Shown: one piece after another, positions 36,418 to 46,051 of the stretch
Layout of the letters: each line of letters opens with the position of its first letter
How positions within the stretch are numbered: the stretch's first letter is position 1
Source of the DNA: Trichomonas tenax
Taxonomy: Eukaryota > Parabasalia > Trichomonadida > Trichomonadidae
Direction: 5' to 3'
DNA: 64,000 bases
NCBI GenBank assembly: GCA_023091735.1
Contig: JALKBU010000017.1
Location: forward strand, 62,001-126,000
Program-made: the position numbers and the translations under genes
The notes under the pieces: generated by a model
Database searches by the model: none
What the model saw: the letters and a program-made list of their open reading frames with translations, nothing else
What the model was told of the DNA's origin: nothing

Positions 36418-38001
36418 ATGTCGTTGTCTGCGAAAGCAAAATATCTCATTTTGAACCCAGATGACTATACATTTATACAGCAACTGCCAGAAAATGGTGT
36501 CAGCGTTGCCAAATTGATGGAACACAAGCAAACAAAGAGAAAAGTCGTCTTCAAAATAAATCATTTGTTGAAACAAGCGGCTGCAAGTACCGATGGATCT
36601 CCAAACAACGATTTTTACGAATACATTGCTGATACTGCACAACTTGTGCACCCTGCCATCAACCCAATCGAAGGCTGTTGCGTTCCAAATGAAAGATTTT
36701 TCCCAACATTCATCTATTTGTATCAACCACATGGAGGAATCAGCTTACGCACGATAAGAACACTAAATCCAACAATCAAATGGGTTGTTGCCATTGGAAT
36801 TTCTTCGGCTATCAAATATTTACACAGAAATAAACTTTTCGATTTGAATTTGAAGCCAAGTAACATTCTCCTTGATAAAGACTATCATCCAAAGCTTGTA
36901 GACTTTGGTTTCACATCGAAAGAAGTTATAAATAACAAACCAGCGTTAAATATCCCAACAATCATGTACAAATCGCCAGAGCACCTTACAAAAGCTTACC
37001 CTGTTTCACCAAAATCAGATATTTACTCATTTGCTTTAATTTTGTATCTGATCTTTGCTGAAAGATGCGCATACAATGATAATGACAACCCAATCACACA
37101 GATGATGGCATTTGCAAGAGGCTACAGACCACACATCTTCGAAGGAGTTCCACAAGTTGTTCAAAACTTGATAAAGCAAATGTGGAACACTGATCCAGCC
37201 TATAGACCAACCGCAGCAGCTGTTTATGATATGCTCATCAATGGCGTCAGAGATCTCGTTGACAGCCTCGAGTTCGATATCATTGTTCCATATCTTCGTG
37301 ATATTTTCAATTACGAGCATGGATGCGCTTTGGCTTCATTTGGCGATGCACATGGAAGATTCATTTCACTCCGTGTTCTTTATAATAACACAGAAGCGCC
37401 AAACATCCAGAAGATGTGCTTGGATGAAATCAAAGTTGCTGCAGATGCTGGTGAATCAGAAGCAAGGCAGTTCATGAGAAAAGTTACCGGCAAAGGTTAT
37501 GAAGATGCCGAAGCAGAAGGAAAGGGCATCAAAATCGAAGTCAAGAAGAAATCATCACACAAGACAAAGGCAATGCGTCCTAAGGTTGCTGATAAGAAGA
37601 TTGTTGAAGCTGCCAATGCAGGTGATAGAGAAAAGATCAGAGCCCTTCTTAACGATGATGTTGATGTCAACTCACTCGACAAAGAAGGTGACACCGCTCT
37701 TCATGTTGCCTGCCGCAAGGGTGATATTGTTTTGGCACAATTGCTTCTCAGCATTGATAACGTTAATGTTAACATTCAGAACAAGAAAGGCCATACACCA
37801 CTTCACGATGCTGCTAGATTCGGCAGCAGTGATATTATTTCTGCTCTCCTCCTCAATAAGTCCCTCAAATTGGCAATTCCTGATAAGATGGGATATTCTG
37901 CATTAGACTGGGCGACAAAGGAAGATATGGTGAAGGCATTAACATTAGCCGGTGCCAAATCATGCAAAGCTGAGAAAGAAGCTGAAGCTAATAAACATTA
38001 A
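36418..38001 (+). CDS. pseudokinase fused to ankyrin repeats
   Basis: A protein of 527 residues. Residues 20-285 form a protein kinase fold of TKL/RTK-like appearance, with Lys46 in VVFKI, SDIYSFALILY, and DPAYRPTA at the C-lobe end. The catalytic HRD is replaced by DLN (142-144, FDLNLKPSNILLD), so the catalytic aspartate is asparagine. The Gly-rich loop is also lost, while DFG (162-164) is kept. It is therefore predicted to bind a partner or nucleotide without phosphotransfer. A linker follows that includes a Sel1-like helical segment (340-375), then at least three ankyrin repeats at about 405-510 (DKEGDTALHVACRKGD, KKGHTPLHDAARFGS). Ankyrin repeats suggest a protein-binding adaptor. The promoter carries two TTGACATGTAAA elements. 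Confidence 0.85.
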   Translation: MSLSAKAKYLILNPDDYTFIQQLPENGVSVAKLMEHKQTKRKVVFKINHLLKQAAASTDGSPNNDFYEYIADTAQLVHPAINPIEGCCVPNERFFPTFIYLYQPHGGISLRTIRTLNPTIKWVVAIGISSAIKYLHRNKLFDLNLKPSNILLDKDYHPKLVDFGFTSKEVINNKPALNIPTIMYKSPEHLTKAYPVSPKSDIYSFALILYLIFAERCAYNDNDNPITQMMAFARGYRPHIFEGVPQVVQNLIKQMWNTDPAYRPTAAAVYDMLINGVRDLVDSLEFDIIVPYLRDIFNYEHGCALASFGDAHGRFISLRVLYNNTEAPNIQKMCLDEIKVAADAGESEARQFMRKVTGKGYEDAEAEGKGIKIEVKKKSSHKTKAMRPKVADKKIVEAANAGDREKIRALLNDDVDVNSLDKEGDTALHVACRKGDIVLAQLLLSIDNVNVNIQNKKGHTPLHDAARFGSSDIISALLLNKSLKLAIPDKMGYSALDWATKEDMVKALTLAGAKSCKAEKEAEANKH

Positions 38002-38231
38002 TTGTTATTATTCATCAAACTAATCAAATATTTATTCCACTGTCATTACAATCCAACATAATGTGAAATATAACTCAATTCGAACAACTTAGAAATATGA
38101 TTTGAAATATTTGTGTTTTATCTATCAAATTTTTCAAATTCCTGATGTTATTTTTAAATGAAAGGAGAATAGTAAATAGCCTAATATGAATTTCGGAATA
38201 AATAGAAATATTACGTGAATTAACAAATTAT

Positions 38232-39032
38232 TTATAAGAAAGAAAAGCAATATTCACCATCAATGTTTGAATGGTTAGATAAGGTCCATGAGCCTTTGAT
38301 TTTGAGTGTTTTGGCAGAGATGTCAAATGCAGCTGCGAAACAACCAACATTAAAGAATCTCTCCGCAACATTACTAACAGCGTAGAAGTCTATCTTTCCT
38401 CCCTCGATTATAACACGCCAAGTCTGCATATTTCCAACTGATGGAGCATGTGAAGCATTTGTAAGTGCGTCGCGAAGTTTCTCTGTGGAGTGCTTCTGTG
38501 TGATGGATGGATTTTCGAATATATTTTGAAGAGGAAGACGATATGGGTCTGATGTCATCCATTGTTTAACTTTAGCACGAATTGAGCCTTTATCTGATGC
38601 AACACCGAAAGCCAATCCGATTGGGGCATCGTATTCCATTGTGTGGAATGGCTTTGAAAGTAATTTTGCTTTATCTGCATCTAATGAATAAGTTGCGAAC
38701 GATGAAGCGATTCCAATTTTCTGTAAATCAATAGAAAGCTTGAATAATTTATATGCGACGTCGATTTGATACATGTATTCGCGAGTCTTATCTTTGGGAA
38801 GGAAATAGGAGCCAATTACCCAGCCAAGCTCACCAGAAAAATCTTTTCCACCAAGTCCCTTATCATGTAGGTGAATTCTTGTTGTGATATTATTGAATTC
38901 GGAAGTAGAATCCCATTGTGTGATTAAATCGTTAATTTTTTTCCACACAACTTCATCTACTCCTTCATTGGAGAAAACGTGGACACTCTTTCGAGTCCTA
39001 AGAAGCTCGTTATATGAAACTTTGTCACTCAT
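38232..39032 (-). CDS. nitroreductase-family flavoprotein (TM1586-like)
   Basis: A protein of 266 residues with the nitroreductase fold: the N-terminal FMN-binding RKSVHVF (14-20), and NASHAPSVGNMQTWRVII in the C-terminal half, which corresponds to the RxAPSxxNxQPW signature of the family. The tandem-domain layout resembles the TM1586/putative nitroreductase group. Such enzymes use FMN and NAD(P)H to reduce nitro compounds or quinones. In trichomonads nitroreductases have been linked to metronidazole activation, but I cannot say this one does that. GTCACTTTTTATTAAAT lies directly before the ATG, and a TGTCATGTAAA-type word lies about 80 bases upstream. Confidence 0.8.
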   Translation of the reverse strand: MSDKVSYNELLRTRKSVHVFSNEGVDEVVWKKINDLITQWDSTSEFNNITTRIHLHDKGLGGKDFSGELGWVIGSYFLPKDKTREYMYQIDVAYKLFKLSIDLQKIGIASSFATYSLDADKAKLLSKPFHTMEYDAPIGLAFGVASDKGSIRAKVKQWMTSDPYRLPLQNIFENPSITQKHSTEKLRDALTNASHAPSVGNMQTWRVIIEGGKIDFYAVSNVAERFFNVGCFAAAFDISAKTLKIKGSWTLSNHSNIDGEYCFSFL

Positions 39033-39125
39033 ATTTAATAAAAAGTGACTGTCAGAATGTCATATTCTTTGTAGACAGATTTGACTATTATTGACAGCAT
39101 TCTGTCATGTAAAATAATGTAATGT
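39015..39125 (-). promoter_or_regulatory. initiator-like element and upstream motifs of the nitroreductase gene
   Basis: On the minus strand the sequence GTCACTTTTTATTAAAT ends three bases before the ATG. TCACTT fits the trichomonad initiator TCA-Y-W-Y. Upstream, TGTCA words and a CATGTAAAATAATG segment (about 39104-39122) resemble the CATGTAAA element seen at other genes. Confidence 0.5.
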
Positions 39126-39244
39126 CAAACATATGAATTATAATAAAAAGCATAAATATACGATTTATAGATACAGGAGATGAAAATAATTAATTTAATA
39201 ATGAGCAAGCGAACCAAATCATTCATAATTTTGATTCAAAAACG

Positions 39245-40372
39245 CTAAGGGAGCGTAGTGTTTGGCTGGATATGTAAAACATCTCTATCATATACCTCTA
39301 ATTGCATATCAGTAATACCATAGAAGTAATTTTTCAGGTTATAATCTTCTCGAGGGCATAAACGATAAAATTCATACATACGTTCCTGTGGGATCAGCAT
39401 GTTTATATGATGAATTAATTTATACTTTCCTGGAACCATTTCAGTTTTTGATAAGGGTCTGATTTCTCCCAAAACCGAAGAAACTAGTTTTTCTTGATCT
39501 ACCATTAGCATTAGTTCATTCTCAATATTGAATCCTCTAATCAAATGATTGTAATATAAATAATTTATTATAGTTTGATCTGTCATTGATGGTAACCGCG
39601 TCACATCAGATAATACAATGTCGAAAACAAGCCGAACAGTTTCTTTATTTCCAATTCCACAGCATCCATTGATGATTCGCTGATTTCTAAAATATACAAA
39701 TGGTGTTCCGCCATCACTCCGTGTTTTTCGATCCATTTCATCATCTCTTAATGAACTTAGTTTATTCTTTTCAGTGAACATTGTAATTCCGTGGTCATAA
39801 TGGTTGTCATGAAAAATGTAATCTTGAAAAAGGAAATCCTGTGAATCGAAGAATGCAATTCTATTTATATAATCATAAAATCGAATGACGAACATATGTT
39901 GAAGGGTATTTTTGGTTCTGTAACGCAGATGATAAGAATCCGTAAGCTTAGGCGTTGAGCATTTTACAAGTAATGCTCCACAATTTTCAATATATTCTTT
40001 GGTATGATTATCAATATTATTGAAAGCTTCTTCGTCTGCAAGAATAACAAATGTTGAATTTGTGTTTGCTCTGATGTTTTTCGTCAGAAATGCTAATGAA
40101 GATCCAATTTTTAAAATGGTTGTTAATGCAACATCTTGAGGAGAAGATGTATCATTTAGAAGTGTGTGTTTCACTTTGCAATGGATGCATGATGGTTTCT
40201 CTTCAATTCTATCACGTTGTAATGCATTAATTATTCTAAGAATGTCTTTTGGCTCAAAATCGAATACCAAACTGTTCATTGAATACGTATACCTTGGCGC
40301 TATCCTAACGTCACTCTCAATAGGAAAAAATAATTCACAAAGTATGGAAATAAGAATAACAATTTCATTCAT
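39245..40372 (-). CDS. putative secretory-pathway glycosyltransferase (GT-A-like)
   Basis: A protein of 375 residues from ATG 40372. The longer frame starts with GTG and is not preferred. The N-terminus (MNEIVILISILCELFF) is a signal peptide or signal anchor. The body has a GT-A-like pattern: TFVILADEEAF, the segment RIAFFDSQDFLFQDYIF with a DxQD/DxD-like acidic motif after a hydrophobic strand, and later NGCCGIGNKE and TDQTIINYLYYNH. The latter resembles the DQ-x-x-hydrophobic segment of GT8-type enzymes. It is probably a Golgi or ER sugar transferase, with donor and acceptor unknown. It is divergent with RACK1 across about 138 bases that contain several TGTCAAAA and ATGTAAAG words. Confidence 0.6.
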   Translation of the reverse strand: MNEIVILISILCELFFPIESDVRIAPRYTYSMNSLVFDFEPKDILRIINALQRDRIEEKPSCIHCKVKHTLLNDTSSPQDVALTTILKIGSSLAFLTKNIRANTNSTFVILADEEAFNNIDNHTKEYIENCGALLVKCSTPKLTDSYHLRYRTKNTLQHMFVIRFYDYINRIAFFDSQDFLFQDYIFHDNHYDHGITMFTEKNKLSSLRDDEMDRKTRSDGGTPFVYFRNQRIINGCCGIGNKETVRLVFDIVLSDVTRLPSMTDQTIINYLYYNHLIRGFNIENELMLMVDQEKLVSSVLGEIRPLSKTEMVPGKYKLIHHINMLIPQERMYEFYRLCPREDYNLKNYFYGITDMQLEVYDRDVLHIQPNTTLP

Positions 40373-40510
40373 GTCAAAAAATGAATGTAAAGTTGTCAAA
40401 AATATGATATATGCCACGTAAAGTAAACAATGATTGTAAATATGTCAGAAAATGATGTAAGGTGTCAATAGTCAGGCGGCTTCGACGGTTTTGTTTGGCC
40501 TCTTTCGCTA
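40373..40510. promoter_or_regulatory. shared divergent promoter, glycosyltransferase / RACK1
   Basis: A 138-base intergenic stretch between two ATGs. It holds four partial copies of the recurring motif set (GAATGTAAAG, GTTGTCAAAA, CACGTAAAG, ATTGTAAATATGTCAG). The RACK1 side ends in GGCCTCTTTCGCTA, whose CTTTCGC also occurs at the pseudokinase start. Use of one region by a very highly expressed gene and a membrane enzyme is inferred only from position. Confidence 0.4.
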
Positions 40511-41518
40511 ATGTCAGCTGAACAACAAGTAGAACAAGTCGAACAAGTCGAAGTCGAGGAAGCACAGTCTACACACTTTACAGCTCGCGCTACATTCGTT
40601 GGCCACAATGAGGCAATCGAAGCCATCGAGGTCGATGCTAACCACAACACACTCGTTTCATCATCCCGCGATAAGACAGCCCTCGTCTGGAAGCTCACAC
40701 GCACACAGGAGCAGTGGGCTCAGCCATACACACGCCTTGCCGGCCACAACCACTTCGTCTCTGATGTTTCCCTCTCCAGAGATGCTTCCCACCTCCTCAC
40801 ATCATCCTGGGACTCTACACTCCGCCTTTGGGACCTCGCCACACGTACAACAAAGAAGCTCTTCCTTGGCCACAAGATGGATGTCTTAGGTGTTACATTC
40901 TCACCATGCAACCGCCGTATCATCTCCGTCGGCCGTGATAACCTCGTCAAGATCTGGAACATCCTTGGTGAGAACAAGGCTGAGCTCCAGTGCTCTTCCT
41001 GGGTTACATCCGTCGCCTGCGCTCCAATGGCTGACGAGCACTCACCACTCGTCATCGCTGTTGGCTGCTGGGACGGCAAGGTCTACATCTGGTCCATCGA
41101 GAAGGAGGCCAAGCTCATCAAGGAGTTCAAGGCTCACGATGGCCGCTGCACATCTGTTGACTTCACACCAGATGGCAAGTGGGTCATCACAGGTGGCTCC
41201 GACCGCAAGGTTGTCATGTGGGTCACAGAGACTGGTGCTAAGACAATCTCCTTCACAGCTCCAGCTCCAGTTCACGCCGTTGTTGCCTGCCCAACACAAG
41301 CATGGATCTGCGCTGCTACATACGAAGGCATCGCTGTTTGGGATATCGGTGCTAAGCAGCAGATCGATCTCGTCCAGCCAAACTTCAAGCCACTCGGCAA
41401 GAGAGAGGCCGGCCGCACACCAGACTGCACTTGCCTCGCCTGGGCTGCCGATGGTTCCGTCCTTTACTCCGGTTATAACGACGGCTCCATCCGCGCTTGG
41501 GAGGTTAAGTCTGCTTAA
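40511..41518 (+). CDS. RACK1: RACK1, ribosome-associated WD40 scaffold
   Basis: A seven-bladed WD40 beta-propeller of 335 residues. Typical blades are visible: SSSRDKTALVWKL, TSSWDSTLRLWDL, SVGRDNLVKIWNI, AVGCWDGKVYIWS, TGGSDRKVVMWV and SGYNDGSIRAWEV. The alternation with GH dipeptides (VGHNE, AGHNH, LGHK) is characteristic of RACK1, which sits on the 40S ribosomal subunit head and scaffolds PKC and other signalling partners. The product has about 20 extra N-terminal residues, Gln/Glu/Val-rich (QQVEQVEQVEVEE). The gene is strikingly GC-rich with C-ending codons, unlike its neighbours, as expected for a very highly expressed gene. A single short 5' leader is predicted. Confidence 0.95.
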   Translation: MSAEQQVEQVEQVEVEEAQSTHFTARATFVGHNEAIEAIEVDANHNTLVSSSRDKTALVWKLTRTQEQWAQPYTRLAGHNHFVSDVSLSRDASHLLTSSWDSTLRLWDLATRTTKKLFLGHKMDVLGVTFSPCNRRIISVGRDNLVKIWNILGENKAELQCSSWVTSVACAPMADEHSPLVIAVGCWDGKVYIWSIEKEAKLIKEFKAHDGRCTSVDFTPDGKWVITGGSDRKVVMWVTETGAKTISFTAPAPVHAVVACPTQAWICAATYEGIAVWDIGAKQQIDLVQPNFKPLGKREAGRTPDCTCLAWAADGSVLYSGYNDGSIRAWEVKSA

Positions 41519-41774
41519 GTCTTTAAACTTATTAAATCGCCATTGTTTATGATAACTAAGAATTTTTATTTCTTTTTTCATAATGTCTGTTATTTCAAAA
41601 TGAATGCAAACCAAAGTTCATTCTCTGATATATTAAAGGCGAGAATCAGAAAGCTGGATGTATTCGAAACAAATTGAGAATCTGGTAACTTCTGTCAAAA
41701 AGATTGAGAATCATCACAAAATTAAGATTAAAATTTTTATCCACCTTAATTAATTATAATACTTACAATAAAAC

Positions 41775-42776
41775 TTGTATCAGTTTTTCCACTTTGACTA
41801 TGCTCCACAAGATGTCTGGTATACTTTCTATGGTAGAGAAACTTCGCCAGATGTTTCAAATAAAGCAAATCCTGAAGTTTCCATATTGCAGAGCCAATTT
41901 TATGTTTATCAATCGATATTTTCATATTATTTAGATGGCATAGTTAATGTGTCTAATAAGCCTTTATTAAAGTTCCTGCATAGTAGTTATATTTTTTATT
42001 AAAACTCAAAAAGCAGTGGAGATGGTTGTTGTTTATATATTTATGGAGATATTGATGTTGTTCAACATAGATTCTGTGTCATTCAATGCAATGTTGCATC
42101 TGAAAATAGAGGGCAATATACATATGATAAATTGAAAGATCCGCGATTCAATTTTGTCTTTGAAAGTTCGATGGCACAATGTGGAAACATAGATTCAAAA
42201 CTTGTACTAAACACAGAATATGGTATTATCTCATTATCTAATCTTAATTTTAGTAAAAATACTGCCCATTATTTTGCAGGCTTCTATGTAAGTCACCCAT
42301 ATTCATTATCGCAAGTCAATTTTACTACAGTAGAATGGAGTGTAGATGAGCAAGAAACATATTCGAATACTATAGTTTCTGAATGCAATTTTATAAATAA
42401 TATTAATGACTATCTTTTTGGTGTATTTGGGATGACTCCTGGTACACTTACAGTCACGAATTGTTATATCACACAGATTTCGTTTACTGGTTTTCCACCA
42501 ACGACGGATCAATTAAAATGCTTTCATCAGCATTCATAATTTCTCATCTAGCCACTTATGGATGTGATGCTGAATATACAATGCTATATACCAATTTTAT
42601 TCGCTCAAGGTTCTAAAATTATCATGCCAATTGAATTACTTCCGAGGTCAAAACACAAGAATTTTTTCCTCATTTATAATTATAATGAGATAGTTAACAT
42701 AGCTTCTCTTTTAGTAAATCATAATTTTTATTGTTCATACAAATATAATATTTTTATTTCAAACAAAATGGATTAG
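41775..42776 (+). pseudogene. broken beta-helix-type surface protein gene
   Basis: Coding similarity extends over about 1 kb but is interrupted. A frame ends at an in-frame TAA (42000) inside FLHSSYIFY and resumes immediately with SSGDGCCLYIYGDIDVV in the same frame. It reads on through FNFVFESSMAQCGNI, LSNLNFSKNTAHYFAG and SECNFINNIND to 42539. A shift to another frame follows (SAFIISHLATYGCDAEY, stop 42614), and open sequence continues to 42776. The spaced N-x-[FI]-x-x-N and S-C-x-F rungs look like right-handed parallel beta-helix surface proteins that are numerous in trichomonads. No ATG or signal peptide is clear. At least one stop and one frameshift make it non-functional. Its end abuts the exportin stop codon. 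Confidence 0.6.
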
Positions 42777-42778
42777 AA

Positions 42779-45583
42779 TTAACCGCTAGTAATATATTCC
42801 CGCCCCATTGTCAAGTAAGCAACATCGGTGCAGAAGAATGGGAATGCGTGCTTGAATTCTTGCTCGTTTGTATAGTTCTGGAAGTGTGCGGCTAATGCGA
42901 TTTGATCAGATTCTGAGACGTCAATGGATCTTATATATGCGTGGATATAGTTCTCGACGAAATTAGGTGTCTGGCCTGCAAGGAATGTAACAAAGTTGAA
43001 AATATGATCCATCAAAATCGACTTAGGGCTTCTGCACATCTCAGTGCAAACTGTTGAAAATGCATTATAGATGAATTCAGGAGCAATTGAATCGAAAATC
43101 CTCAACTTCTTCTGAGCAATCTGGATTGTTGTCATGCAAAGGATCATAGCATCTGGATATCCGGACATAATTCCTTCAAAGAAAACTAAGTGAAGAAGTC
43201 TATTTCCAACTTCTTGACTGATACCTGCCCATCTATCCTCAACAAGACATTTAATAATGTTGAGTGCAGGCATCAAAAGCTCAATTGAAGATGATAACAA
43301 CTGACCGCCGAAACCATCAATAAAGGAAACAATATTTTCTGTCTGCGTGATTGTGATGGCAGTCTTGAATTGGGCAATCCTGAAAAGCAGTCCAAGGAAT
43401 GACTTCACGGCAAAGCTCTCAATTGTTCCACCCTGGAGAGAAGAAATTGAGCGCTCAATAGGAGCAAACAACCTTGAAATGATTTCATTGATGCTGTCAC
43501 CAATCTGTGCAGTAAATGCAGAAATGAAGCCATATAAGAAATCAAACAATGGCTGCATTATACTCTCTGGGCATCCTTGTTCATATATCTGCAATACTGT
43601 TCCAATGTGTGGTGAGAATGCTGCATAAACTAAATCCTTTGTCATTGCTTGTGAGAGCATAATACAGTTGACACTCATTAGCATGATTTTCAGTGCAAAT
43701 GCACACTTATCATAATCCAAGAGAGATTGGAATGTAACTGAATACATGTCCATCAGAAGCTGCGGGCCTCTAACAAGCATCTTTTCACCAAGATCTGTTG
43801 GTGGCATTGTGGCTACAATGATAAAGCAGCTCAAGTACAAAGCATAATTATCATTGGATAAGTTGAGGAATGTCTGGTGTGCATTGACTAATCCTTCTAA
43901 GACGATTCGTGCAGCTCTAACTGGCCTATAGATTCTGAGTGTCTCGAGGAGCAATTCAAGCATCAGCTGGACAAAGTATTCGTTAGTTTCAATTGAAACT
44001 TTGAGCAAGTGGAATATTTTCTCTAAGAAGTAATCGCTCATTCTTGAGAATTTTCTGACGTAACTGTGGATAATAAATTTCGTTAACGCAAAGTGCTCGA
44101 TTGTCTTTTCCATATTTTCGCCTGCACCGTGAATCATCAACTCGTTCATATAGAGAATGAAGCTATCACAGATGACGACAATTCTAGGATCATCGAATGG
44201 AATGTGGCCCATAAGATGGATGAAGCACCTGAGAAGGAACTCCGCGGAGTTGAGATGATGGTTAACAGCGTATGAAGTCGTTTGCTGGAACAAGTGATAG
44301 ATTTGATCTGATAGATAGAGCTCCTGGTATAAGTGGTTGATCATTTCGTTGATGTCTTCAAGGTCTTTCTCAGCAAAACGCTCGTATTGCGAATCATCAA
44401 CCATCATCTGGAGAATATGATCAACCAAGCGAACGAATGGTTCTGAAAACTTCTGGCCACGATCTGGAAGACCTGTAATTCCGTAATACAAATCAATCCA
44501 AATATCAATGAAGAAGTGGAACAATTCAGTGCCAAAAGCTTCCCATGTCCAGTCTTCAAAGTTGCAAAGGAACTGATTAATTGCATCATCTTCGAACATA
44601 TCTGAACGAAAAACGTATCTTTCTGCTAATGGCTGAAATGCAGTAAGTAATGTAGAAAGAAATTCAACAGCATCATCTGTGAACTGTGTACTTGCGAGAA
44701 CATTCTCGAAAAATGCAAGGCAAGCAGCCAAAATTTGTTGCCTTTTCTCAACTTCAAATTCGAAAAGCGTAATTAAGTTAATACGAGTGAAAAGTGTGTA
44801 TAAGCAGCGATGGGCCTCGCAAGAGAGCTCTACTGCTTGATCTGGAGCTGAAAACGTTAAAAATATCTCAATTATTCCCGGTATTTGTGCGAAGAAGCTC
44901 GGATTCTTGCACTGCATGAATGAGTCAATCATTCTGAAATACTCTAAAGCGGTAGGAATTGTGATATTCGGATCTGAAAGAATTGAAACTGTAGATTCAC
45001 AGATTTGTGGTATCACATTGTAAAATGTCTCCTTTGTATTGATTGTTGTACTGCTCGAAATAACGTGGTCGAATCTTTGAATATCTTCACTGAAAATTTT
45101 GATGATTCTTAAGAAGTAGAAGACGTATTGGTAGTTTGTTAAATTATTTCCGAAGCTATGAATCCAGAAATTACCTTCATTCTGGAAATCAACTTTCATG
45201 AGCTTAGATATCAATTTTAATATGAAGTTATAAGCTGTTTCGCTCAAATTTATGATCGGTCCTGTCAAGTAGCTGAGGAGGAACGCACGAATCTGTCCCT
45301 TAATCTCCTCAGTGAAAATAGAAGAAGCTGGATCCGGAGTCAAAGAATGCGGAACCCAGTGCATGGTGACCAAATAGTCCAGAACAGTGGCAGAAAACCA
45401 GATCACTTTCACATCTGACGACATTGAAAGCAATTGAAGTGCTAAATGATAATTTTGTGGATTAATTTTGATATTATTTATGTAAGTCTCGAATTTTTTG
45501 ATCATTTCGTCATTCTCCTGCTGGAAGTTGACCTGCATGATCTCCTGGATGACGTGAATCGGGTCTAATGTCGTCTCTTCCAT
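42779..45583 (-). CDS. exportin / importin-beta family karyopherin
   Basis: A HEAT-repeat nuclear transport receptor of 934 residues from ATG 45583. The longer frame starts at TTG 45613. The N-terminal region has the exportin layout: helices with VIWFSATVLDYLVTMHW and IKGQIRAFLLSYL, then FILKLISKLMKVDFQ. This parallels the Xpo FYALQ/W..L/IR..L/K.I..I..W block that contacts Ran-GTP. The rest is a continuous alpha-solenoid. The general shape is nearest to exportin-6/exportin-7-type proteins in my judgement, but the cargo class is uncertain. Exportin-6 carries actin-profilin in animals. TGACACATC lies just upstream of the ATG. Confidence 0.75.
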   Translation of the reverse strand: MEETTLDPIHVIQEIMQVNFQQENDEMIKKFETYINNIKINPQNYHLALQLLSMSSDVKVIWFSATVLDYLVTMHWVPHSLTPDPASSIFTEEIKGQIRAFLLSYLTGPIINLSETAYNFILKLISKLMKVDFQNEGNFWIHSFGNNLTNYQYVFYFLRIIKIFSEDIQRFDHVISSSTTINTKETFYNVIPQICESTVSILSDPNITIPTALEYFRMIDSFMQCKNPSFFAQIPGIIEIFLTFSAPDQAVELSCEAHRCLYTLFTRINLITLFEFEVEKRQQILAACLAFFENVLASTQFTDDAVEFLSTLLTAFQPLAERYVFRSDMFEDDAINQFLCNFEDWTWEAFGTELFHFFIDIWIDLYYGITGLPDRGQKFSEPFVRLVDHILQMMVDDSQYERFAEKDLEDINEMINHLYQELYLSDQIYHLFQQTTSYAVNHHLNSAEFLLRCFIHLMGHIPFDDPRIVVICDSFILYMNELMIHGAGENMEKTIEHFALTKFIIHSYVRKFSRMSDYFLEKIFHLLKVSIETNEYFVQLMLELLLETLRIYRPVRAARIVLEGLVNAHQTFLNLSNDNYALYLSCFIIVATMPPTDLGEKMLVRGPQLLMDMYSVTFQSLLDYDKCAFALKIMLMSVNCIMLSQAMTKDLVYAAFSPHIGTVLQIYEQGCPESIMQPLFDFLYGFISAFTAQIGDSINEIISRLFAPIERSISSLQGGTIESFAVKSFLGLLFRIAQFKTAITITQTENIVSFIDGFGGQLLSSSIELLMPALNIIKCLVEDRWAGISQEVGNRLLHLVFFEGIMSGYPDAMILCMTTIQIAQKKLRIFDSIAPEFIYNAFSTVCTEMCRSPKSILMDHIFNFVTFLAGQTPNFVENYIHAYIRSIDVSESDQIALAAHFQNYTNEQEFKHAFPFFCTDVAYLTMGREYITSG

Positions 45584-45868
45584 GAAAAAATTGAAGGTGA
45601 AATGATGTGTCAAAACTTGGGACTTTGCTTCAATTTTAAAGATCTTTTAGTCTGGAATCTATGGAATAAAAAGGAATAAAAATATAAAGACGGAGGATAC
45701 CAGTGTAGAGATTTTAAATCTTTGACGAAAAATGAAAAATTTTTGACAGTGATAATAGTTAATATACTTCAGTGCAATAGGCAAATGGAATCGTATGGAA
45801 ATTGTATTTTATAATTTTTTGACATTGTAACTTTGTTTTTTGACAGTTGATCAAGATATAAAATTTTA

Positions 45869-45921
45869 AAAATTCCACGAAAAGTGATGGAGCATAGCGG
45901 AGTTACTTTTCGTGTAATTTT
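45869..45921. repeat. 17-bp inverted repeat with 19-base loop
   Basis: AAAATTCCACGAAAAGT (45869-45885) and ACTTTTCGTGTAATTTT (45905-45921) are reverse complements at 16 of 17 positions, and the similarity continues imperfectly into the flanks. The loop contains GATGGAGCATAGCGGAG. It could be a stem-loop in a transcript, a transcription end signal for the exportin antisense side, or a small transposon relic. Confidence 0.6.
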
Positions 45922-46051
45922 TTAATCGTTTTGCCTTGAATTTTGATATTAAATTCATCGAACGTATAATTAATTTTTTGTGGGTGTTAAAAACGTAAAT
46001 TAGCTTTTTGAATAGTTTACATTTTAAATGCTTCTCATGGACCAAATGATG

